The position numbers and the translations under genes were made by a program. Below the pieces are notes generated by a model. The model made no database searches, had not been told where the DNA came from, and saw only the letters and a list, made by a program, of their open reading frames with translations. Of a stretch of DNA of 36,087 nt, positions 8,305 through 16,192 are shown one piece after another. Source of the stretch: Cylindrospermum sp. NIES-4074 (GTDB lineage Bacteria > Cyanobacteriota > Cyanobacteriia > Cyanobacteriales > Nostocaceae); NCBI GenBank assembly GCA_003994795.1, contig AP018273.1, positions 1 to 36,087 of the forward strand. The letters run 5' to 3'. The stretch's first letter is position 1. Every line of letters begins with the position of its first letter.

Positions 8305-9249
8305 ATGACAGACCCGTTTACCATCCGTATATTTGTTCCTTATGGCGACCCTGAAGGTGTCAGAATTATTGACCGAATGAATTGGACGGGTCTGGGCATA
8401 GCTTTTCCACGGGATAAATGGCTCGAAACAAGAAGCAGAAGTGAATTTGAGCGCACTGGGGTTTATATTCTGGTTGGCTACGAAGGTAAGGAAGATGACG
8501 AGCTTCCGACACTTTACATAGGGCAATCTGATGGCGTTAGAAATCGCATCGACTCCCATTATCAGAACAAGGATTTTTGGGACTGGGGTATTGTTTTTGT
8601 TTCAGCGAATAATGGTATAAATCGCGCCCATGTTACATGGTTGGAGTATGCTCTTATCCAAAGAGCAGAAAAGACAAACCGTAGTCAGCTTGATAACGGT
8701 AATACGCCGCAGGAGCCAGTACTTTCAGAATCTGAAAAAGCTGATACTCAGGGGTTCCTTAAGGAAATTCTGCAAATTCTGCCACTTGTTGGACTTCAGG
8801 CATTTGAGTTTCCAAAGGCAGTTGCAATACCCAAGGCTTCTAGTAATGACATTACTAGCGTGCCTGCAATAGTTCAAAATGATACCCCAGCAGTAGTAGC
8901 GGTGCAGAAAGATACAGTAATTGTACCAGCCCAGAAGGAAGGTTTTGAGCGAGTATTTCTTGGAGAGGATTGTTGGTATGCAATCCGCATTTCTGGAGGA
9001 ATGCTGCCAAAAATCAAATACATAGCAGGATATCAAACTTCGCCAATGTCCGCCATCACCCACTACGCACCGATTGACCGAATTGAACCTTATGGAGAAC
9101 AAGGCAAGTACAAGCTAATCTTCTCGGAGAAAGCTAAACCGATAGGCCCAATTCCTTTTGGTGACGCAGCAAAAGGGGCAATGCAAGGCATAAGATATAC
9201 AAGTTTTACCACGCTTCAAACAGCTAAGAAGTTATCTGATCTACTCTGA
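8305..9249 (+). CDS. GIY-YIG nuclease domain protein
   Basis: In this 314-residue protein the nuclease fold lies at about residues 50-120: GVYIL at 52-56, LYIGQ at 70-74, the Arg pair 79/81 in VRNR, and Glu114 in TWLEYAL. These match the Tyr, Arg and Glu of GIY-YIG active sites. An N-terminal extension of about 45 residues precedes it. A Val/Ala/Lys-rich linker (about 170-215) leads to a separate C-terminal domain of about 100 residues (CWYAIRIS through the IKYIAGYQ region to the end) that I do not recognise. GIY-YIG proteins include homing, repair and restriction nucleases. It is followed 222 bp later by a large SF1 helicase on the same strand, which hints at a joint role in defence. The ribosome site before the ATG is weak. 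Confidence 0.7.
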   Translation: MTDPFTIRIFVPYGDPEGVRIIDRMNWTGLGIAFPRDKWLETRSRSEFERTGVYILVGYEGKEDDELPTLYIGQSDGVRNRIDSHYQNKDFWDWGIVFVSANNGINRAHVTWLEYALIQRAEKTNRSQLDNGNTPQEPVLSESEKADTQGFLKEILQILPLVGLQAFEFPKAVAIPKASSNDITSVPAIVQNDTPAVVAVQKDTVIVPAQKEGFERVFLGEDCWYAIRISGGMLPKIKYIAGYQTSPMSAITHYAPIDRIEPYGEQGKYKLIFSEKAKPIGPIPFGDAAKGAMQGIRYTSFTTLQTAKKLSDLL

Positions 9250-9471
9250 ACAGAGCAGCAACATAAAAATACTCAGCCCTTGACTTTGACTTTTATTATA
9301 TTTTCGCCAATCTGCCAAAGCAGCAATCAATTATTCAGACGTATTTATCCATCATAAAATTTTGCCGTCTGTTAAGTTGTAGTTTTACGCTTTGCTATGG
9401 GTACTCTAAGTATAAGACTAAGATTTTAATCTATTGAACTTAATCCGCCCACACATCCAGAAAATTAAAAG

Positions 9472-12120
9472 ATGAAGTATTCTGAGTACCAAAAAGAATT
9501 TAACCAAGCATTGGATGACGAAATTAAATATTTACGGAAAAGTGGCGGACAAAAAACATTTTTGAGCGATGGTACATTGCTAGATAAACGCAAACGCAGT
9601 GGTCAATATATTTATTCTTTCACCACCGATACCGAATTGCGGTTTCCAGACGATACACCAGTTGATTTGGAGTATAAAGGAAAGAAATACAGTGGGATTT
9701 TAGTCTCCGTCGAGGGTTTTGATATTATTTTGGCACTACAGAACAATCTAGGAGAAAAAATTGCAGTAGCTACACTCTATACGTCTCCTTGGTTTTTGCT
9801 AGAAGAACTGAAAAAACGCTTGTTAGAAGCTTGCAGTCCCAAAGGAGCCAATAAGAACTTAGCGGAAATCTTACTCGGAGGCACAAAGGAACCGAGTACA
9901 TCTCCAAAAGTTAACACTCAACAACTATTGGATAAAATCCAGCAGCGACTTCCACAAGCTATCAGGTACAACGAGTATCAAAAAGCCGCAGTTAATCAGG
10001 TACTAAATCGCCAAGTAAGTTTTATTTGGGGGCCACCGGGAACAGGAAAAACCAGTACTTTGGGGTTAACAGTAGCTGCATTGGTTCAGGCTGGTGAATC
10101 AGTTTTAGTAGTGGCTCACAGTAATACTGCTGTTGATACAGCTATGAAAAGTGTAGCTGAATATCTGCAAGGAACACCTGTTTACGAAAATGGGATGGTG
10201 TTGCGTTATGGTGTAGCAACTCCAGGGGCGCTGGAAAAGTATCCTCAAGTACATGTAAGAGGTGTAGCTCGCCGTCAAAATCCCAAATTAATAGAAGAAA
10301 TTGAAAAATTAGAGAAGCAACGCAAGGATTTAGTCAAGCGATCGCGTCATGAGAAGCTCACCGAACTACAAAGTAGAAATATTCAAGAAGAACTTGCATC
10401 TGTCAAACAAGCTCTAGTACCTCTGAAAAAACAGTTAAAGGAAAAAGAAGCTGAACTAATTAAAAAAGCAATAGTAGTAGGTTGCACTTTATCCAAAGCA
10501 GTTATCGCCACGGAAATTTACCAACGCCGTTTTGATGCTGTTGTATTAGATGAAGCCAGCATGGCTTACATTCCCCACTGTGTCTTTGTTAGCATTCTTG
10601 CTAACCGTCGTATTGCCATCTTTGGTGATTTTCGGCAGTTGGGGCCAATTTCTCAGGCAGAGACAACAGCAGCACAAAACTGGCTACAACGCGATATCTT
10701 TGATGAAGCAGGTATCATTCAAAAAGTAAATAAACAAGAAGCTGACCCACGTATGGTATTGTTAAAAACTCAATACCGGATGCACCCTGACATTTCTAAA
10801 ATACCAAATCATCTTTTTTACAATAACCAGTTAGAAGATAGTTCTAGTGTGCGGCAGGGGACAATGCCAATTGTTCAAAATCAGCCGTTTCCTGGTGCAG
10901 CTTTAATATTTTATGACTTAAGTAAAGTATCACCTTTTTGTCTTAGCGACCAACAGTCTCACAGTCGTTTTAACATTATATCAGCCTTAATAGCAGTAAA
11001 TTTAGCTTATCAAAACGCCCAAAATCATCAATTAAGTATTGGTATTATCACTCCGTATAACGCTCAATCTCGTTTAATCCGACGTTTATTGCAAGATTTA
11101 CATTTGACCGATAAATCAGTGAAAGTTGCGACAGTACATCGTTTTCAAGGTGCAGAAGAAAATTTAATTATTTTTGATACAGTTGAAAGTTCTCCTCAAT
11201 CAAAACCAGGTAAATTAGTTACTGGGGGGATACAAAGTACAGCTATGAGGCTGGCAAATGTTGCAGTTAGTAGAGCGCAGGGTAAATTCATTGGTTTAGT
11301 TAATTATCAATATATTCAACACAAACTTGATTCTTTTAATATTTTTCGTAAATTTGTCGATAAATTAAAAATTCACTCTTATGTTGAACCATTTGTTTGG
11401 TCTGCCAATACATTCATAGATTTACCAGAAGTAACATATTTTCAGACAATTAATGATAGTCTTAAGCAAATCAAATTAGATTTTCAACAGGCAAAAGAAG
11501 AAATTGCTATAGATTGGTCAACTTCCATTACAAATAGTCAATTTCTCAAACAGCTATTACAGGCGTGTAATCATCGAGATATTAGATTCTTTTTGACTGG
11601 AGAAACTAGCAAACATCTTGCTATTGGCTTGAATAATACCTATGTGTGGAATAATAAAGCTAACAAAAGCATAGGTTTAGTAGGTATTGACCGTAAATGT
11701 TTGTGGGTTTATTTAACTCCGAATTTATCTTCAACACCAGTTATTCGTATAAACTTGGCACAAACTACAAAATTACTCTACAGTTTTCTGCGGTTAGTAC
11801 CAGAACAAGACCCAGGTTCCATCACCGAAAAATTATCTCAAAACGAACATCCTTTTGGTAAATGCCCTGATTGCGGGCAACCTCTTTGGTATCAACCTAA
11901 TAAATATAACGATTTTAATATTACCTGCTCAAAAAATAACACACATTACGAAAGGAGCATTAATGAAAAAGATACGATACTTATTGCAAGATTAATGGAT
12001 ATTCACTGCCCAAATTGTAATCAGCAAGTTCAAGCTTACAAATCTCAGCTAGGGAATATTCGCATAAGATGTAGTCAACGTAATTGTAATTGGTCTACTT
12101 CTTTAAAAGATAGAATCTGA
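9472..12120 (+). CDS. SF1 (Upf1-like) helicase with degenerate PLD-like domain and zinc ribbons
   Basis: The protein has 882 residues. Helicase motifs appear in order: Q-motif-like YNEYQKAAV (166-174), Walker A GPPGTGKT (187-194), AHSNTAVD (215-222), a charged coiled-coil insertion (about 270-335), Walker B VLDEAS (358-363), GDFRQLGP (385-392), TQYRMHPDIS (433-442), VHRFQGAEE (555-563) and VAVSRAQG (597-604). This is the AAA_11/AAA_12 type. Residues about 655-760 resemble a PLD phosphodiesterase fold; the strand IGLVGIDRKCLWVYLTPN aligns with the usual H-x-K strand, but His and Lys are absent. Two zinc-ribbon-like motifs follow (Cys798, 801, 819 and Cys846, 849, 867, 872). Helicase-PLD fusions occur in Mokosh-type anti-phage systems, so a defence role is possible but inferred. 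The long rather AT-rich gene stands alone after 222 bp. Confidence 0.75.
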   Translation: MKYSEYQKEFNQALDDEIKYLRKSGGQKTFLSDGTLLDKRKRSGQYIYSFTTDTELRFPDDTPVDLEYKGKKYSGILVSVEGFDIILALQNNLGEKIAVATLYTSPWFLLEELKKRLLEACSPKGANKNLAEILLGGTKEPSTSPKVNTQQLLDKIQQRLPQAIRYNEYQKAAVNQVLNRQVSFIWGPPGTGKTSTLGLTVAALVQAGESVLVVAHSNTAVDTAMKSVAEYLQGTPVYENGMVLRYGVATPGALEKYPQVHVRGVARRQNPKLIEEIEKLEKQRKDLVKRSRHEKLTELQSRNIQEELASVKQALVPLKKQLKEKEAELIKKAIVVGCTLSKAVIATEIYQRRFDAVVLDEASMAYIPHCVFVSILANRRIAIFGDFRQLGPISQAETTAAQNWLQRDIFDEAGIIQKVNKQEADPRMVLLKTQYRMHPDISKIPNHLFYNNQLEDSSSVRQGTMPIVQNQPFPGAALIFYDLSKVSPFCLSDQQSHSRFNIISALIAVNLAYQNAQNHQLSIGIITPYNAQSRLIRRLLQDLHLTDKSVKVATVHRFQGAEENLIIFDTVESSPQSKPGKLVTGGIQSTAMRLANVAVSRAQGKFIGLVNYQYIQHKLDSFNIFRKFVDKLKIHSYVEPFVWSANTFIDLPEVTYFQTINDSLKQIKLDFQQAKEEIAIDWSTSITNSQFLKQLLQACNHRDIRFFLTGETSKHLAIGLNNTYVWNNKANKSIGLVGIDRKCLWVYLTPNLSSTPVIRINLAQTTKLLYSFLRLVPEQDPGSITEKLSQNEHPFGKCPDCGQPLWYQPNKYNDFNITCSKNNTHYERSINEKDTILIARLMDIHCPNCNQQVQAYKSQLGNIRIRCSQRNCNWSTSLKDRI

Positions 12121-12226
12121 CCTTATGCAAAAGTAGTTTCAAAATAAGATTAAGTAGGCGTAAGTAGAAGGTTCGTGTAACCAGGGGCAACTTGCAGCTA
12201 TCTCGGCGACCACCCTAATTAAATAA

Positions 12227-12379
12227 TCACGCTGCGCCGAACTCTTTGCCTACGGTTTCGTTGAATGAGCGCACTATAGAAATAATTTGGTCAGCATCAT
12301 CTGGCTCAAAAACCCCGTCCAATCCCTCATAGGGGTTCAGCCGGGATACCCGCAAAACAGGACACGTTGTAAATAAATA
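12227..12379 (-). pseudogene. C-terminal gene fragment, copy 1
   Basis: On the minus strand 50 codons are open to a TGA at 12227-12229, reading CPVLRVSRL then NPYEGLDGVFEPDDADQI and ending GKEFGAA. There is no start codon and a stop closes the frame upstream at 12380-12382. The composition looks like real protein. A second copy of the CPxLRVSRL segment lies 220 bp away in the opposite direction. I do not recognise the family. Confidence 0.5.
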
Positions 12380-12583
12380 TTACAGAGCGTGTTTTATTGA
12401 TTTACTAACTTGCCCATAAATGATATCGGGGCAATCAAAATTTTGCACGGGAAAATCAACTTTTCACCCCTATCAATGCCTCAAGCTTGCCCATAAACAA
12501 TCATTTTTGGTGATGCTTTCATCTTCAGTTGACATCAAAACCACGAGTTGAAACAACGCTAAATTAATGGTTTCGACTCTTTA

Positions 12584-12630
12584 ATGTTACAAAACTTTAC
12601 AGGGTGTCCCAATTTGCGCGTATCCCGGCT
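12584..12630 (+). pseudogene. Gene fragment, copy 2, cut by a group II intron
   Basis: From ATG 12584 the plus strand reads MLQNFTGCPNLRVSRL. This matches copy 1 (FTTCPVLRVSRL) at the protein level and is about 80 % identical in DNA over 33 bp. The match stops exactly where the intron-like GTGCG begins at 12631, so the coding sequence appears to have been interrupted there. The rest of this copy is missing. Confidence 0.5.
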
Positions 12631-12840
12631 GTGCGATTCGTTACAAACTAAATACATAACCTTGTGTGAACACGCGGAGGTAATACCTCCAAAATGTTTA
12701 TAACTGACCAATGGATGTGGGTGTAAGTCCCACCACTGACAGTTTCAATTTCTGACATGATGAGTTTACCCCAAGTTGGGGAAGTCCTGCTAGGGAAGTA
12801 GTTCGCTGCTATCTCTCTAGTGGGCATCTACTGAATTTTT
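12631..12840 (+). mobile_element. 5' fragment of a group II intron
   Basis: The segment starts GTGCGATTCGTTACAAACTA and contains GGATGTGGGTGTAAGTCC followed by CACTGACAG and CTGACATGA. From memory this matches the start (GTGCGACTCG) and domain I features of cyanobacterial group II introns. No domain V, no reverse-transcriptase gene and no 3' end are seen before 13041, so only a dead 5' piece remains. The left junction agrees with the break in the interrupted gene copy. The right limit is approximate. Confidence 0.5.
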
Positions 12841-12921
12841 TACACAGTTAGTCAGAATACAGGGTTGTGTGTTATCTGCAACGAGGGGTAATACCCCTCA
12901 CCCTTAAATTATTGCAACTCA

Positions 12922-12951
12922 TTGTCTACGATTGTCTACAGATGTAGACAA
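12922..12951. promoter_or_regulatory. Operator- or centromere-like repeats before ParA
   Basis: TTGTCTAC occurs twice in tandem (12922-12929, 12932-12939) and once inverted as GTAGACAA (12944-12951). The related TGTCTACA occurs at about 14267, after the ParA gene. Short repeats flanking a parA gene are typical binding sites for a partner protein, but no such partner is encoded next to it. Confidence 0.5.
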
Positions 12952-12982
12952 AGTTTAGTAAGATTGCTAATTTAGCATTTAA

Positions 12983-13010
12983 TTGTAAATGCTGTTTATT
13001 GTGATAATAT
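12983..13010 (+). promoter_or_regulatory. Putative promoter of the ParA gene
   Basis: TTGTAA at 12983-12988 and TAATAT at 13005-13010 are 16 bp apart. The -35 overlaps the inverted repeat GCATTT/AAATGC (12975-12980/12987-12992), which would fit autoregulation. It sits 30 bp before the start codon. Confidence 0.4.
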
Positions 13011-13040
13011 TTATACATTAATTCAGTAGGCAAAACCTCA

Positions 13041-14141
13041 ATGAAAATAATTTCTGTTTTCAACAATAAAGGTGGTGTAGGCAAAACAACTCTTACTTAT
13101 CATCTGGCATGTGCTTTAGCAGAAATGGGTAAAAAAATTCTTTTAATAGATTTTGATCCTCAATGCAATTTAACTATCTATGGAATAGATACTGAAGATT
13201 TGCATAAGATTTGGGAACCAGAGGATAGCTTCATTGATGACTTTGCTGCTAGTAGAATTAAGCTCACTGAACAGGAATTTACATCGCTAAATAGTCATAC
13301 AAGAACAATACATTATCTTTTAAAGCCAGCAGAAGATGGTACAGGAGAGTTGAACTTTCTTCCTCCACCTGTTAGCATAGCTCGAAATCTAGATTTAATT
13401 CCAGGTCGTTTAACCTTGCACAAATATGAGAATAGAATAGCTGAACGTTGGAGTGGTTTATATTCGCGAGATCCTCTCTCAGTTAGAACTGTAACTCAAA
13501 TAAGAGGAATAGCAATTCAGTATGCAGAAGAAAACTTGTATGATTTTGTAATCATAGATACGTCTCCAAATTTAGGCGCGTTGAATAAAGTAATAATTTC
13601 AACTGTTGATGGTTTTTTAGTTCCTTGCTTTCCAGATATGTTTTCTCTATATGGAATTAGAAACATTGGTAATTCTTTACTTAAGTGGCAGGAAGAATTT
13701 AATATTATTTATCAATTAATTTCTGATGAAAAAAGAAATTTATTCCCAAAGCAGTTTGTGAGATTTTTGGGATTTAATATCTATAATGCTAAAAGATATA
13801 CAAGTACCAATCCTTGGAATTTAGCACAAGCAGCTTATAATTATGCCTTAGAAATACCAAATACTATTAAAAAACACATTGCACCGGAAGTTCGTCAGCA
13901 CTTGACAGAAGAAATGATAAACGCTCCAATTGGCAATACAGCAATAATGCATTCACATAATACATTACCTTCAATGGCACAAAAATATCGAACTCCAATA
14001 TGGAGAGTTCCAAGTACTCAAAATATTGATAGTGAAGATGCCAGTACAATTAAAGGAAACCAAGCAATATATATACAAAAGCAAAACGATTATAGAACCT
14101 TTGCTGAAGATTTATTATTAAGGATAAACCGCTTAGATTAA
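13041..14141 (+). CDS. parA: ParA-family ATPase (long form)
   Basis: This 366-residue protein has a classical deviant Walker A, KGGVGKTT at residues 10-17 with the signature Lys10, then LLIDFDPQ (35-41) and VIIDTSPNLG as Walker B. It is longer than typical plasmid ParA (about 210-260 residues), with insertions around residues 45-150 and 210-300. ParA proteins position plasmids or large complexes using a DNA-binding partner and a centromere. No ParB-like gene is adjacent; candidate binding repeats lie upstream and downstream. The gene is clearly more AT-rich than the hsd genes that follow, which suggests separate origin. It could partition this plasmid or belong to another positioning or defence function. 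Partition is the default reading. Confidence 0.75.
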   Translation: MKIISVFNNKGGVGKTTLTYHLACALAEMGKKILLIDFDPQCNLTIYGIDTEDLHKIWEPEDSFIDDFAASRIKLTEQEFTSLNSHTRTIHYLLKPAEDGTGELNFLPPPVSIARNLDLIPGRLTLHKYENRIAERWSGLYSRDPLSVRTVTQIRGIAIQYAEENLYDFVIIDTSPNLGALNKVIISTVDGFLVPCFPDMFSLYGIRNIGNSLLKWQEEFNIIYQLISDEKRNLFPKQFVRFLGFNIYNAKRYTSTNPWNLAQAAYNYALEIPNTIKKHIAPEVRQHLTEEMINAPIGNTAIMHSHNTLPSMAQKYRTPIWRVPSTQNIDSEDASTIKGNQAIYIQKQNDYRTFAEDLLLRINRLD

Positions 14142-14274
14142 ATTATTATCATTGTAAAAATTAATCAACTGAGTATACAACCAGATTGTATTACCTAGTT
14201 GACTTTATATTTCAGCTAAATAATTAAGAATTTAGCTAGAACATTTAAGAAATCTGTATACAGTCTGTCTACAT

Positions 14275-14316
14275 GGATGCCTAAGTCAGGAGGGTGACTT
14301 CCTGGCTTAGGCATCC
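14275..14316. repeat. Strong 17-bp-stem hairpin after ParA
   Basis: Positions 14275-14291 pair with 14300-14316 (17 bp with one T-G pair, 8-base loop). GGATGCCTAAG forms the perfect outer arm. There is no T-run on either side, so it is not a standard terminator. It lies right after a TGTCTACA motif, 134 bp past the ParA stop. Confidence 0.65.
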
Positions 14317-14344
14317 ACTTAGCGATTGCTAAAAAGTTCCGGAT

Positions 14345-14476
14345 TACATTGGAGTCGGCACTTGGGGACGAATCAATCTTACTGGTGATTATGTCTGGAA
14401 TTTGAAGCAGGCAACCAGTTTTGACAAGTTGCGCCCTTTGCGAGTTAAGGAAAACACGTATCGCTCAAATCCTTAA
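14345..14476 (+). pseudogene. Tn3-family transposase, C-terminal remnant
   Basis: The open frame reads TWGRINLTGDYVWN and later FDKLRPLRVKE before a TAA at 14474-14476. HINLTGDY(V)W and a following F-x-x-LRPLR are typical of the last residues of Tn3-type TnpA. The rest of the gene is absent. An inverted-repeat-like sequence follows, as expected at the tnpA end of a Tn3 element. Confidence 0.5.
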
Positions 14477-14492
14477 TGGATAAGGCTTTCAG

Positions 14493-14531
14493 CCTAAGCG
14501 TACAATTTTCCTGTTTTGGCACGGTGATGCC
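14493..14531. mobile_element. Decayed Tn3-type terminal inverted repeat
   Basis: CCTAAGCGTACAATTTTCC followed by TGTTTTGGCACGGTGATGCC has the layout of a 38-bp Tn3 right end read from inside outwards (CTTAGCGTG..TTTTCCG...CCCC). It starts 16 bp after the TnpA remnant. No matching left end was found, so the transposon is dead. Confidence 0.4.
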
Positions 14532-14665
14532 GTAGTGGTGAAAGTCGTAGATCCTAGCCACCCAGAAGGATATTTATCTCAAAAATAGACAGAAGCCAGA
14601 TCATTCATGAAACAATGTAACTGAATTCCTTTCCTCAGTAGCCTTATCGGGTAATTACCTTGTTC

Positions 14666-16192
14666 ATGGACAAAGACACAATTCCTCTACTTCCTGTCAG
14701 TCAAGATGATATCAACAGTATCCTCTGGAACGCTTGCGATACCTTTAGAGGCACTATTGATGCCAGTGAGTATAAAAACTACCTGCTGGTGATGTTGTTT
14801 GTAAAATACGTCAGTGACGTATGGACTGAACACTATGAGGAATTAAAGCAGCAATATGGGGACGACAAAGAGCGTATCCAGCGGCGGTTGGAGCGGGAAC
14901 GGTTTGTATTACCGGAAGGGTGCAGGTTTGATGATTTGTACCGCCAGCGGAACGAAACCAATTTAGGCGATCGCATTAACAAGGCTCTAGAGAAGATTGA
15001 AGAATCGAACAAAGCTAAACTGGCGGGGGTGTTTAGAAATATTGACTTCAACAGCGAGTCTAACTTAGGGCAAACCCGCGATCGCAATGTGCGGCTGAAG
15101 ATGTTGCTGGAGGATTTCGCTAACCCTAAACTTGATTTGCGTCCCTCACGGATTGGCAATATGGATGTAATTGGTAACGCTTATGAGTACCTAATTGCTA
15201 AATTTGCGGCGGGTGCAGGGAAGAAAGCGGGAGAGTTTTACACCCCGGCAGAAGTTTCGGAGTTGATAGCGGAGTTGATTGCACCCAAAGCGGGGGAACG
15301 GATTTGTGACCCCACTTGTGGTTCTGGTTCGCTTTTGATTAAGTGCGCTAATTATATAAGGCGACAAGGCAGTAAAGATTATAGCTTGTACGGGCAGGAA
15401 AATACTGGCGGTACTTGGGCTTTAGCCAAGATGAATATGTTTTTACATGGTGTGGATAGTGCACGGATTGAATGGGGTGATACTATCCGTAGCCCGAAGT
15501 TACTTGAAGATGACAAGCTAATGCGCTTTGAGGTGGTGGTGGCGAATCCGCCTTTTAGCTTGGATAAATGGGGCGCGGATGATGTGGTGAGTGACCGATT
15601 TAAACGGTTTGAGCGAGGGATTCCGCCCAAAGGGAAGGGGGATTTTGCTTTTATCAGTCACATGATTGAAACAACAACACTAATGAATGGACGGGTAGCG
15701 GTGGTTGTTCCTCATGGTGTTCTGTTTCGTGGTGGCAGTGAGGGGAAAATCCGTCAACAACTCATTGAAGAAAATTTGCTAGATGCGGTGATTGGGTTGC
15801 CAAGTAATTTGTTTTTTGGTACTAATATTACGGCAGTAATTCTGATTTTTAAGCAAAATAAAATAGACAATAATGTTTTATTTATTGATGCGAGACAGGA
15901 TTATGAAAAAGCCACAAATCAAGACAAACTTAGTGATAAAGACATAAAGAGAACTGTTGAGGCTTATAAGAAGCGACAAACTGTAGATAAGTATTCCTAT
16001 CTTGCTAATTTTGAAGAGATTCAAGCAAATGATTACAATTTGAATATACCCCGTTATGTAGATACTTTTGAGGAAGAGGAAGAGATTGATATTGGAATAG
16101 TGCAATCTGAAATTGATTTTTTAGAATGTGAGTTAGCAGAAATCAAAATTAAAATGAGTGCCTATTTGGAGGAACTTCAATATGATTCCTAA
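14666..16192 (+). CDS. hsdM: Type I restriction-modification DNA methyltransferase, HsdM
   Basis: This is the N6-adenine methyltransferase subunit of a type I system, 508 residues from ATG 14666. A TTG at 14660 would add two residues. It has the N-terminal HsdM helical domain (about 10-150), S-adenosylmethionine motif I DPTCGSGS (215-222) and catalytic motif IV NPPF (294-297), with GEFYTP before motif I as usual. Two HsdM plus one HsdS form the methylase, and HsdR is added for restriction. The stop overlaps the hsdS start. No strong promoter or ribosome site is visible upstream, where transposon debris ends about 130 bp before the gene. Confidence 0.95.
   Translation: MDKDTIPLLPVSQDDINSILWNACDTFRGTIDASEYKNYLLVMLFVKYVSDVWTEHYEELKQQYGDDKERIQRRLERERFVLPEGCRFDDLYRQRNETNLGDRINKALEKIEESNKAKLAGVFRNIDFNSESNLGQTRDRNVRLKMLLEDFANPKLDLRPSRIGNMDVIGNAYEYLIAKFAAGAGKKAGEFYTPAEVSELIAELIAPKAGERICDPTCGSGSLLIKCANYIRRQGSKDYSLYGQENTGGTWALAKMNMFLHGVDSARIEWGDTIRSPKLLEDDKLMRFEVVVANPPFSLDKWGADDVVSDRFKRFERGIPPKGKGDFAFISHMIETTTLMNGRVAVVVPHGVLFRGGSEGKIRQQLIEENLLDAVIGLPSNLFFGTNITAVILIFKQNKIDNNVLFIDARQDYEKATNQDKLSDKDIKRTVEAYKKRQTVDKYSYLANFEEIQANDYNLNIPRYVDTFEEEEEIDIGIVQSEIDFLECELAEIKIKMSAYLEELQYDS

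Larger units (their letters stand above)
12121..13040. other. 920 bp region of gene relics and ParA control sequence
   Basis: This stretch has no intact gene. It holds two inverted fragments of one gene (12227-12379 minus and 12584-12630 plus), the 5' part of a group II intron (12631 to about 12840), two look-alike palindromes (GGAGGTaatACCTCC near 12677 and GAGGGGTaATACCCCTC near 12883), and the operator-like repeats and promoter of the following ParA gene. Confidence 0.6.

Noticed and set aside
12338-12631. Inverted arms first read as the ends of a 294-bp MITE
   Set aside because: Both arms read as the same protein segment, one continues as coding sequence beyond the arm and the other stops at an intron-like start, so inverted gene fragments explain them better.
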